NCBI GenBank assembly: GCA_027057345.1
Contig: JALUIX010000133.1
Span: 1 to 6,986, forward strand
Source: S144-45 sp015494035
GTDB lineage: Bacteria; Pseudomonadota; Gammaproteobacteria; Xanthomonadales; Marinicellaceae
Reading direction: 5' to 3'
Length of the DNA stretch: 6,986 nucleotides
Position numbers and translations under genes: made by a program. Under the pieces are notes generated by a model. The model made no database searches, had not been told where the DNA came from, and saw only the letters and a list, made by a program, of their open reading frames with translations. This document shows, in pieces, positions 1 through 6,187 of the stretch (its first letter is position 1; every line of letters starts with the position of its first letter).

Positions 1-82
1 GTTTGCAGCTACTCAGGGCCAATCCGGCCGAGCCGGCAGCCAGGGCGGAAATCAGGTGTCGTCTGGTCTTGTTGGTGCTCAT
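1..82 (-). CDS. N-terminus of a predicted Tat-exported lipoprotein (partial)
   Basis: Only the first 27 codons are inside the window; the gene runs off the left edge. The peptide begins MSTNKTRRHLISALAAG and reaches a lipobox LSSC with Cys26. An arginine pair at residues 7-8 precedes a moderately hydrophobic Ala/Gly-rich stretch, which is the layout of a twin-arginine signal ending in a lipoprotein site. By family knowledge such a protein would be exported folded, lipidated on Cys26 and membrane anchored. The mature part is not visible, so no function can be given. An AAGGAAG tract at 107-101 is the only Shine-Dalgarno-like sequence, but it lies about 18 nt from the ATG, farther than usual, inside the loop and right shoulder of the inverted repeat at 91-120. 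The gene lies downstream of the DUF4124 gene on the same strand, separated by the palindromic element, so the two may once have been co-transcribed. Confidence 0.6.
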   Translation of the reverse strand, partial: MSTNKTRRHLISALAAGSAGLALSSCK

Positions 83-87
83 GGTTT

Positions 88-120
88 GTTGATCAGAGCT
101 TCCTTAGGGCAGCTCTGATC
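88..120. repeat. Back-to-back element termini forming a 10-bp perfect inverted repeat
   Basis: GATCAGAGCT at 91-100 and AGCTCTGATC at 111-120 are perfect reverse complements around a 10-nt centre. In finer detail the leftward sequence GGAAGCTCTGATC (103 to 91 on minus) and the rightward GGCAGCTCTGATC (108 to 120) face away from each other across TTAG (104-107). This is how two neighbouring copies of a terminal-repeat element sharing one target site would look. It lacks a following T-run on either strand, so it is not a normal intrinsic terminator. It lies directly upstream of the lipoprotein start codon, so it could also act as an operator or as a leader hairpin. Confidence 0.75.
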
Positions 121-265
121 GAATCGTGAACTCGCTTCTCATACCTGAAATATCCGATAACTGCGTTGAAGTTCTGGCCAATAGCTGGCTATTGGCTGCG
201 AACTCCGCCTTGTTCTCGAACATTTCCGGCATAAGCTGCTTCATCCAGATTCAATCAGCGCTTCC
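108..265. mobile_element. 158-bp palindromic MITE-like element, IS5-type ends
   Basis: The ends GGCAGCTCTGATCGAATC (108-125) and GGAAGCGCTGATTGAATC (265-248, minus) match at 15 of 18 positions as terminal inverted repeats. They are flanked by TTAG (104-107) and CTAG (266-269), which fit the YTAR target duplicated by the IS5 subgroup of IS5-family transposases; assignment to that group is inference from memory of such ends. The whole element folds on itself about the exact midpoint 186.5, with about 50 of 79 positions Watson-Crick paired and a perfect 9-bp core at 177-196. It has no transposase-sized reading frame, so it would be mobilised in trans. It separates the DUF4124 gene from the downstream lipoprotein gene and would form a long hairpin in a transcript crossing it. 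Confidence 0.7.
177..196. repeat. Central 9-bp palindrome of the element
   Basis: GCCAATAGC (177-185) and GCTATTGGC (188-196) are exact reverse complements separated by TG. Their centre coincides with the midpoint of the 108-265 element, so this is the tip of the full-length hairpin rather than an independent site. A two-nucleotide loop would open to four or more in a real hairpin. Confidence 0.8.
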
Positions 266-772
266 CTAGCGGCAGTATTCGCGCACTTTGCGCTGGTATT
301 CCCGTAATTTTTTTAATCGCTCATTATCGGAAACGCGCACGTAGTCGCCGGTTTTCGGGTCCAGTTTACGCACCCGAACCGTGCTTTTGAGGGTTTTCAA
401 GTTGCGCCTGGCGATTCCACAGTTTTTCTTGCGGATGATTTTCTTCTGTTCTTCCTGCTGGCGTTTCATGGCCGCTTTGGCGGCTTTTTGTTCCTCGCTC
501 ATGGCCGGTGGTTCTTGTGGCGCTTTTTGCTCGGCTTCGTTTTCGCCCTGGGTGTCCTTGTCAGTTGCCGGGTCATTTACCGGGTCTGGCGCACGTTGGC
601 GGGGCGGGTTTTTAACTGTCAGGCTTTCGGCCTGTGCGTCAGGTGGTGGCCTGTCGGAATAATGTATCTGGCCGTTGGCATCTTTCCACTTATAGACGGT
701 AGTGGCCGCTTGCACTTGGGCGAAAAACAGAAACAGAAGCAAGCCAAACAGGGCGTAAGTGGTTGTTTTCAT
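266..772 (-). CDS. Secreted DUF4124 domain protein
   Basis: A 168-residue protein. Residues 1-22 form a Sec signal peptide (MKTTTY, a Leu/Phe-rich core, cleavage probably after AQVQA). Residues 23 to about 55 carry the DUF4124 pattern, with VYKWKDANGQIHYSDRPPP matching the usual Y-x-W-x-D-x-x-G-x-x-H-Y-S-D-x-P-P signature. A Pro/Glu/Lys-rich low-complexity linker follows (about 55-112), then a basic C-terminal part with two cysteines (C118, C167) that could pair in the periplasm. DUF4124 proteins are common in Gammaproteobacteria, are predicted to be envelope located, and have no established biochemical function. The ATG at 772 fits the signal peptide well; the only ribosome-binding hint is a weak GGGA upstream. 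The TAG stop (268-266) is part of the CTAG target of the adjoining palindromic element, so the transcript's 3' end is provided by that element. Confidence 0.85.
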   Translation of the reverse strand: MKTTTYALFGLLLFLFFAQVQAATTVYKWKDANGQIHYSDRPPPDAQAESLTVKNPPRQRAPDPVNDPATDKDTQGENEAEQKAPQEPPAMSEEQKAAKAAMKRQQEEQKKIIRKKNCGIARRNLKTLKSTVRVRKLDPKTGDYVRVSDNERLKKLREYQRKVREYCR

Positions 773-798
773 GGCATTTTCCCACAGGAATTGGCCCT

Positions 799-827
799 AT
801 CTTAGCCCGCAAATGGCACAGATGGAA
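799..827 (-). promoter_or_regulatory. Candidate promoter of the DUF4124 gene
   Basis: On the minus strand TTCCAT (827-822) and TAAGAT (804-799) are separated by 17 nt and resemble sigma-70 boxes at 3 of 6 and 4 of 6 positions. Initiation would fall near 792, giving a leader of about 20 nt before the ATG at 772. The call rests on spacing and position only. Confidence 0.35.
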
Positions 828-908
828 GGCACAGGCTGGGCAATTGGGGATTTCCTCACAAAAGACAGGTCGTGAGCGGTGCCGCCTTCGGCGTGGCTGG
901 CCACTTGT

Positions 909-917
909 TGGTATAAT
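909..917 (+). promoter_or_regulatory. Extended -10 promoter of pssA
   Basis: TGGTATAAT is a perfect TATAAT hexamer (912-917) preceded by the TGN extension (909-911). No good -35 box lies 16-19 nt upstream; the nearest is TTCGGC at 887-892. Extended -10 promoters tolerate a poor -35. Initiation near 923-925 would leave a leader of only about 20 nt before the pssA ATG at 944. It would drive pssA and, by coupling, the signalling gene after it. Confidence 0.65.
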
Positions 918-943
918 CAAAGCCATTTTTTTCATTGCTGCCC

Positions 944-1786
944 ATGAACCTGTCCAAGTCCACGCGCAAGAAAGGCATTTACCTGCTGCCCAATCTGTTT
1001 ACTACCGGCGCCATGTTTGCCGGCTATTACTCCATTATTGCCTCCATTAACGGCAAGTACGAAACCGCAGCGATCTTTATCTTTATTGCCGCCCTGCTGG
1101 ACGGGCTGGATGGCCGCGTGGCGCGGTTGACCAATACCCAGAGTGACTTCGGAGTCCAATACGACAGCCTTTCGGATCTGGTATCTTTTGGACTGGCGCC
1201 GTCCATTCTGATGTTTACCTGGGCCTTGCAGTCCCTGGGCGATATTCACCCGGTGATGGGCAAAATCGGCTGGCTGGCATCCTTTATCTATGCCGTCAGC
1301 GCGGCCTTACGCTTGGCACGGTTCAATGTGCAGGTGGAAGTCCTCGATAAGGCGTACTTTCAGGGCTTGCCTTCTCCGGCAGCCGCCGGCTTGCTGGCTT
1401 CGTTTGTGTGGGCGGCCGAAGACCTGGGGCTAAGCACCCACGACTTGCGTTTTGTGGCCTTGCCACTGACGGTGATTACCGGTTTGCTGATGGTCAGCCG
1501 TTTTCGCTATTACAGCTTCAAGACCTTGCCCATTAAGGAACGCGTGTCGTTTGGCTGGATCCTGTTGCTGGTGGGCATTTTTGTGCTGCTGGCACTGGAC
1601 CCGCCCAAGGTGCTGTTTGTGACCGCCTTCAGCTATGCCCTCAGTGGCCCGGTGCTGACCCTGGTGCAGCTGCGACGCACGCGCCAGGCAAAAAACCGCG
1701 AAAAAAGCCATAAAAAAAACGGGGACCGAACGGCGCATAAAACTGCTTCGGGCGATCCTGGCCCCGAGGACGAGCCAGAATCATGA
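944..1786 (+). CDS. pssA: CDP-diacylglycerol--serine O-phosphatidyltransferase
   Basis: A 280-residue integral membrane enzyme that joins CDP-diacylglycerol and L-serine to give phosphatidylserine and CMP, the step leading to phosphatidylethanolamine. The complete CDP-alcohol phosphatidyltransferase signature D-x2-D-G-x2-A-R-x8-G-x3-D-x3-D is present, with D53, D56, G57, A60, R61, G70, D74 and D78; these aspartates hold the metal and substrate. Hydrophobic segments lie at about 14-34, 41-53, 82-96, 108-126, 143-157, 170-184, 203-218 and 222-242. N-terminal GIYLLPNLFTTGAMFAGYY is typical of the PssA family (type II). The tail (about 244-280) is Lys/Arg-rich and then acidic. ATG 944 is preferred over an in-frame TTG at 935, although neither has a Shine-Dalgarno sequence. 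The stop overlaps the next start as ATGA, which implies translational coupling. Confidence 0.93.
   Translation: MNLSKSTRKKGIYLLPNLFTTGAMFAGYYSIIASINGKYETAAIFIFIAALLDGLDGRVARLTNTQSDFGVQYDSLSDLVSFGLAPSILMFTWALQSLGDIHPVMGKIGWLASFIYAVSAALRLARFNVQVEVLDKAYFQGLPSPAAAGLLASFVWAAEDLGLSTHDLRFVALPLTVITGLLMVSRFRYYSFKTLPIKERVSFGWILLLVGIFVLLALDPPKVLFVTAFSYALSGPVLTLVQLRRTRQAKNREKSHKKNGDRTAHKTASGDPGPEDEPES
1766..1770 (+). promoter_or_regulatory. Ribosome binding site inside the pssA end
   Basis: GAGGA lies 12 nt before the ATG at 1783, inside the last codons of pssA. It supports the 1783 start and a start that overlaps the pssA stop, as expected for coupled translation. Confidence 0.5.
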
Positions 1787-3558
1787 GTGTGGAGTCTGGT
1801 GACCCGGGGGATTTTTCCAGCCCCTCCGAACAGGCAGCGACACCCGACGGCCGTGATACGTTGTTAAACGACGCTGGGGAAGGGATCGTCCCGGGGGGCG
1901 AAGAAGCCAACTCAGCAGGAACGCTGCAGCAGCTGCGGCTGCTGGCTGATCTGAGCCAGGAATTTGCCCAATCGCTGGACATTGACGAAACCCTCAATCT
2001 GGCCGTGGAGCGGATTGCCGATTACATGGACGCCGAGGCCGCTTCGGTTTTTCTGCTGGAAGGCGACCAGCTGATTTGCCGCGCCAGTTGCGGGCCGGTG
2101 GACATCAAGGGCCTGGCGGTGGACATTGACGTAGGACTGGTGGGAAAAACCCTCACCACCGGCCAGTGCCAGATTATTCGCGATGCCAGCCGCCAGTCGG
2201 ATTTCAGTTGCTACGTGGACGAGCTGACGGGTTTTTGCACTCGCTCGGTGCTGTGCACGCCGCTGAAAGTGGGGGACGAAAAACTCGGTGTCTTGCAGGT
2301 GCTGAACAAGAAGGATGAGGCGTCTTTTACCCGCCGCGACCGCGATGTGCTGCGGGTGCTGGCTTCCCCCATTGCGCTGGCCATCCACAACGGCAAACTG
2401 GCGCTGGATCTGGTGGAACAAAAACGTCTGCGCAAGGAGTTGACCCTGGCACGCCGCCTGCAGCGTTCCCTTTTGCCACCACGGCAACCACCACCATTCC
2501 CCATAGTGGGTTCAAACCTGCCGGCGCACGAGGTCTCGGGCGATTTCTACGATTACTTTGCCCTGGGTGATGACTGCTTCGGCTTTGTTATTGGTGACGT
2601 GTCCGGCAAAGGCCTGGATGCCTCCATGCTCATGGTGCGTACCTCCTCGCTGTTGCGCTGGCTGGGCAAGGACCGCAACCCGCCGGGCCAGTGGCTGCAG
2701 AAGGCCAATGAGGAACTGTGCCAGACCACGCCCAATGGCCTGTTTGTGTGTGCCGCCGCCGGTTATTACCTACCAAAAGAAGACAAGGTGGTGTGGGCCA
2801 ATGCCGGCCTGCCACCGGCTTTGTTGCGAGAACCCGATGGGCGCGTGACCGAGCGCATTGCCGGTGCTCCGCCCTTGGGTATTCTGCCTGACCTGGCCTT
2901 TCCCGAAGAGTCCGTGCAGTTGGGTGATCGCGGGCTGTATTTTGTCACCGACGGGCTCACCGACGCGCGTAGCCCCGAGGGTAATCCGCTGGGCATGCGT
3001 GGCCTGCGCCGTTACCTGGCCGAACTGCAGGCAGACACGCCAGAAATCCGCATCGGCAAGCTGATAGCGAAAATACGCCGCCAGGCACTCAAGGACGACT
3101 CCACGGTGTTGCTGATTGAAAAGCGCGACCAGATCCAGGAACAGGAACTGGGCAGCATGCGCTTCCGGGTGGACCCGGCCAATCTCAAGCACATTCGCGA
3201 GAAGGTGCAGGAAATCGCGGCCTCGCTGGGTTTTAATGAAGAAGACCAGTCAAAGCTGGTGCTGTGCATTGACGAGGCGGTCACCAATTTGCTTCGCCAT
3301 GCCTACAAGGGCGACACCTCCGGGCAGGCCGTTTTGCGCTTCAAACGCCAGAACAACACGCTGGTGATTTACTTGCGCGACTACGCCCCGGACGTTTACG
3401 ACAACAGCATTCGGCCGCGTGATCTGAGCCAGACCCGACCCGGTGGCCTGGGCATCAATTTTATCGACACCGTGATGGATTCCTGGGAATTTGCCACCCC
3501 CAAGGATGGCTTCGGCAACCTGTTGATCCTGAAAAAGGAGATTCCCATACGCTCCTGA
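1783..3558 (+). CDS. GAF / PP2C phosphatase / HATPase partner-switching regulator
   Basis: A 591-residue cytosolic signalling protein without membrane segments. After a low-complexity N-terminus (1-45) comes a GAF sensor domain (about 50-205). A charged helical linker (205-230, with RLQRSLLPP) leads to an RsbU/SpoIIE-type PP2C phosphatase (about 230-447). Its metal ligands are visible in SGDFYD (252-257), GDVSGKG (271-277), VTDGLTDA (388-395) and KDDSTVL (437-443). The C-terminal part (about 458-591) is an RsbW-like HATPase with an N-box DEAVTNLLRHA (E498, N502, H506) and a glycine box GGLG (554-557). By family knowledge the phosphatase activates and the kinase inactivates a STAS-domain anti-sigma antagonist; a comparable phosphatase-kinase arrangement exists in Pseudomonas HsbR, which has a receiver domain instead of GAF. 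The GAF ligand and the STAS partner are unknown and neither partner gene is in the window. Coupling to pssA suggests a link to envelope or lipid status, which is inference. Confidence 0.88.
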   Translation: MSVESGDPGDFSSPSEQAATPDGRDTLLNDAGEGIVPGGEEANSAGTLQQLRLLADLSQEFAQSLDIDETLNLAVERIADYMDAEAASVFLLEGDQLICRASCGPVDIKGLAVDIDVGLVGKTLTTGQCQIIRDASRQSDFSCYVDELTGFCTRSVLCTPLKVGDEKLGVLQVLNKKDEASFTRRDRDVLRVLASPIALAIHNGKLALDLVEQKRLRKELTLARRLQRSLLPPRQPPPFPIVGSNLPAHEVSGDFYDYFALGDDCFGFVIGDVSGKGLDASMLMVRTSSLLRWLGKDRNPPGQWLQKANEELCQTTPNGLFVCAAAGYYLPKEDKVVWANAGLPPALLREPDGRVTERIAGAPPLGILPDLAFPEESVQLGDRGLYFVTDGLTDARSPEGNPLGMRGLRRYLAELQADTPEIRIGKLIAKIRRQALKDDSTVLLIEKRDQIQEQELGSMRFRVDPANLKHIREKVQEIAASLGFNEEDQSKLVLCIDEAVTNLLRHAYKGDTSGQAVLRFKRQNNTLVIYLRDYAPDVYDNSIRPRDLSQTRPGGLGINFIDTVMDSWEFATPKDGFGNLLILKKEIPIRS

Positions 3559-3600
3559 CGGAATCCGTTTTTATCCCTCCAAATTTTTAGCTTTCAAAAC

Positions 3601-5911
3601 ATGACCTTTCTTTTTACTTCTTTACTGACCTTTTCTCTTATGATTGCCACTTCCGCCACTGCCACTACGACCACTGCTGCCGATGAAGCCGCAGGAAGAC
3701 TTACCGTTGAGCGTATTTTTGCTGATCCGTCCCTGACTGGCGCGGCACCGCGTTCGGTGAAAATTTCCCCCGATGGCCAATGGGTGACTTTCCTCAAGGG
3801 CCGGGCCGACGACCAAAGCCGGCTGGATTTGTGGGCTTATCGGGTGAGTGACGGCAGCGTACACCGGCTGGTGGATTCCAAGGCCCTGTCTGGCGGGGCG
3901 GAAAAACTCTCCGACGAGGAAAAGGCCCGGCGCGAACGCATGCGCCTGTTTGCCAAGGGCATCGTCAGCTATTTTTGGGGCGATGACGGCCACACCCTGC
4001 TGTTCCCATTGGCCGGTGACGTGTTTATTTACGACCTGTTGAAACCGGTGGACAAGGCCGTGCGCCGCCTGACCGAAACCGACAGCTACGAAACCGATGT
4101 CAAGCTGTCGCCCGATGGCAAAAAGGTCAGTTTCGTGCGCGATCAGAACCTGTACGTGGTGGATATCGCCAGCGGCGTCGAAACCCCATTGACGACGGAC
4201 GGCGGCGGGCCAATCAAAAACGGCATGGCCGAATTTGTGGCGCAGGAGGAAATGGACCGCATGACCGGTTACTGGTGGTCACCGGATGGCCGCAAAATCG
4301 CCTTTACGCGGGTGGATGAAAGCCCGGTTAACATCGAAAAGCGCNNNNNNNNNNCGCTACGAGATCAATGCCGAGGGCTTGACGGTGTTTGAACAACGGT
4401 ACCCGGCCACCGGCACGCCCAATGCACGGGTGCAGCTGAAAACCCTGGACCTGGAAAGTGGTCAGGTCACGGACATGGACCTGGGCGACAACCCCGACAT
4501 TTACCTGGCACGGGTCAACTGGTTGCCGGATTCACAAACACTTTCCTACCAGCGCCAGAGTCGCGACCAGAAAACCCTGGAACTGCTGTTTGCCGACAGC
4601 AGCAGCGGGCAGGCGCGGGTAATACTGAAAGAAACCTCGCCCACCTGGGTCAACCTGACTCACGACCTGCATTTTCTGGATGATGGCCGCTTTGTCTGGT
4701 CGTCCGAACGCAGCGGCTATCGCCACCTGTACCTGTATGACCACAACGGCCAGCTGATTCGCCCCCTGACTGCCGGTGACTGGGTGGTCAACCGCGTTTA
4801 CGGCGTGGATGAGAAAAACGGCTGGGTGTATTTCGATGCCAATGCCGAAACGCCGCTGGAACAACATGCCTACCGCGCCTCGCTGGACACCAAAACACCA
4901 GCCAAACCACAGAAAATCACCACCGAGCCAGGCCAGCACGCGCTCAGTTTTGCCAAAAACATGGCCCGTTACATTGACCACTTTTCGTCCGTGGACACGC
5001 CGCCGCGCGTGAGCGTGCACAAAGCCGATGGCACGCGGCTGTTTGCAGTAGAGGAAAACCGGCTGGATGAACATCACCCGTATTTTCCCTACCTCAAAAA
5101 CGACCCGCAGATCACCTTTGGCCAGCTCAGCGCAGACGATGGCCAGACTTTATACTACCGCCTGATCCGGGCGCGTGATTTTGACCCAGGCCAGAAGCAC
5201 CCAGTGCTGATTTACCACTATGGTGGGCCGCACGCGCAGCTGGTCAAAAACCAGTGGCCCCAGGGCACCGATTACTGGCTGAAAATGCTGGCGCAAAAAG
5301 GTTACGTGATCTTCACCCTCGACAATCGCGGCTCATGGAATCGCGGCAAGGCGTTTGAAGACCCCATTTACCGCCAGTTGGGGAAAGTGGAAGTGGCCGA
5401 TCAGGCCAAAGGCGTGGCATTCCTGCAACAGCAGCCGTGGGTGGATGCCGAACGCATCGGTGTGTTTGGCTGGAGCTATGGCGGCTACATGGCCTTGATG
5501 AACCTGATGCAGCACCCGGAACTGTATGCTGCAGGTATTTCCGTAGCGCCGGTTACCGACTGGACCCTGTACGACACCCATTACACTGAACGCTACCTGG
5601 GTACCCCGCAAGACAACCCCGAAGGCTACCGGAAAAGCAATGTCTTTGCCTATGCCGAGCACCTCGCGGACCCCTTGCTAATGGTGCACGGCATGGCCGA
5701 TGACAACGTGCTGTTCACCAACAGTACCAAGCTCTACAAAGCCCTGCAGGACCTGGACAAACCGTTTGAAATGATGAACTACCCCGGCAGCAAGCACTCC
5801 ATCTGGGGGCAGAAAACCCGCACCCACCTGTTCCACACCCTGACCCGGTTTCTTGATCGTGAGCTAAAACCTGGTCATCCAAAAGAGAAAAGAAAGTCGG
5901 AACAGGAGTAG
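3601..5911 (+). CDS. Dipeptidyl peptidase IV-type serine peptidase (S9B), split by an N gap
   Basis: The product removes X-Pro or X-Ala dipeptides from peptide N-termini and is probably periplasmic. Residues 1-21 form a signal-like hydrophobic segment ending in ATA. A beta-propeller with repeated SPDG motifs spans about 40-490 and contains the double-Glu pair E216-E217 that grips the substrate amino terminus. The alpha/beta-hydrolase domain follows, with oxyanion Tyr536 (YGGP), nucleophile Ser621 in GWSYGGYM, Asp696 in HGMADDN and His728 in YPGSKHS; spacings are close to those of human DPP4. Numbering assumes that the ten N and one repeated CGC are dropped, which restores a single 765-residue frame. 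As printed the frame changes across the N run, so the gene looks broken. The peptide on both sides, IEKR and RYEINAEG, fits the family if joined directly as KRYEIN. The gene starts 42 nt after the preceding stop with no clear Shine-Dalgarno sequence, so it may be read through or have its own promoter. Confidence 0.9.
4345..4354. other. Assembly gap of ten N
   Basis: Ten N separate ...AAAAGCGC from CGCTACGAG. Ten is likely a placeholder, not a measured length. The repeated CGC on both sides and the reading frame suggest that the contigs actually overlap here. Confidence 0.95.
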
Positions 5912-5914
5912 CGC

Positions 5915-5930
5915 ATCAGAGGCTCCTTAG
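5915..5930 (-). repeat. Degenerate solo terminus of the same repeat family
   Basis: Read on minus from 5930, CTAAGGAGCCTCTGAT matches the terminus at 107-92, CTAAGGAAGCTCTGAT, at 14 of 16 positions, including the CTAA target part. It fills the gap between the convergent peptidase and feoC genes. No matching second end is seen within the short gap, so it would be a remnant or a preferred target site. It contains the feoC stop codon TAA in the same register as the TAG of the DUF4124 gene. Confidence 0.45.
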
Positions 5931-6187
5931 CGCGACAGGCGCAGGGGGATGTCTTGCTGGCGCGTGGGCTGATCGCCCAGCCAGCGGTAGATTTCGATGG
6001 TTTGTGGCGGGCAGGCGCTACAGCCTTCGCAGAGGGTGCCTTCAGGCAGTTTTTCCACCTCGCCCTTTTTGATCAGAAACGCCAGTAGCTGGCGCGTGGC
6101 GTCTTCATCCAGCCCCATCCAGATGGCCGTTTCCCGCAAGGGCGACTGGCCATGGCGTTGCAGGTAGTCGCGCAGTTTATTGAGCAT
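5927..6187 (-). CDS. feoC: FeoC-like small winged-helix protein of ferrous iron uptake
   Basis: An 86-residue cytosolic protein. Residues 1-50 have the winged-helix pattern of FeoC (MLNKLRDYLQRHGQ, then a helix-turn-helix-like LDEDATRQLLAFLIKKGEVEKL). A cysteine cluster CEGCSACP follows with C53, C56 and C59, then an aromatic segment IEIYRWLG. In the family FeoC binds the cytosolic part of FeoB, carries a labile iron-sulfur cluster in some species, and was proposed to protect FeoB from proteolysis or regulate transcription. Only three cysteines are present, against four in the enterobacterial protein. The ATG overlaps the feoB end by 11 nt and has no clear Shine-Dalgarno sequence, so translation is probably coupled to feoB. 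The stop lies in a repeat-like sequence, 15 nt from the convergent peptidase stop. Confidence 0.88.
   Translation of the reverse strand: MLNKLRDYLQRHGQSPLRETAIWMGLDEDATRQLLAFLIKKGEVEKLPEGTLCEGCSACPPQTIEIYRWLGDQPTRQQDIPLRLSR

Noticed and set aside
91..120. 10-bp inverted repeat as a terminator of the DUF4124 transcript
   Set aside because: No T-run follows the stem in either direction.
104..244. 46-residue minus-strand frame in the palindromic element as a normal gene
   Set aside because: No ribosome site or recognisable family; openness on both strands is expected in part from the palindrome. It is kept as a finding only.
935..943. TTG start for pssA
   Set aside because: It adds only three residues, has no ribosome site, and an in-frame ATG follows immediately.
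1912..2487. 191-codon minus-strand open frame opposite the GAF/phosphatase gene
   Set aside because: It is antisense to clear conserved domains, has low-complexity His/Gln-rich composition typical of a shadow frame, and resembles no known family.
3558..3572. ACGG-AAT-CCGT followed by a T-run after the signalling gene, as an intrinsic terminator
   Set aside because: The stem is only 4 bp, overlaps the stop codon, and is too weak to call; the peptidase may be read through.
4286..5911. Separate peptidase gene starting at ATG 4286
   Set aside because: That start lies in a different frame inside the upstream half; homology of the two halves is continuous, so this is an effect of the N gap.
5911..5933. 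GCGC...GCGC hairpin between the convergent genes as a bidirectional terminator
   Set aside because: Only a 4-bp stem with a long loop and no T-run on either strand.
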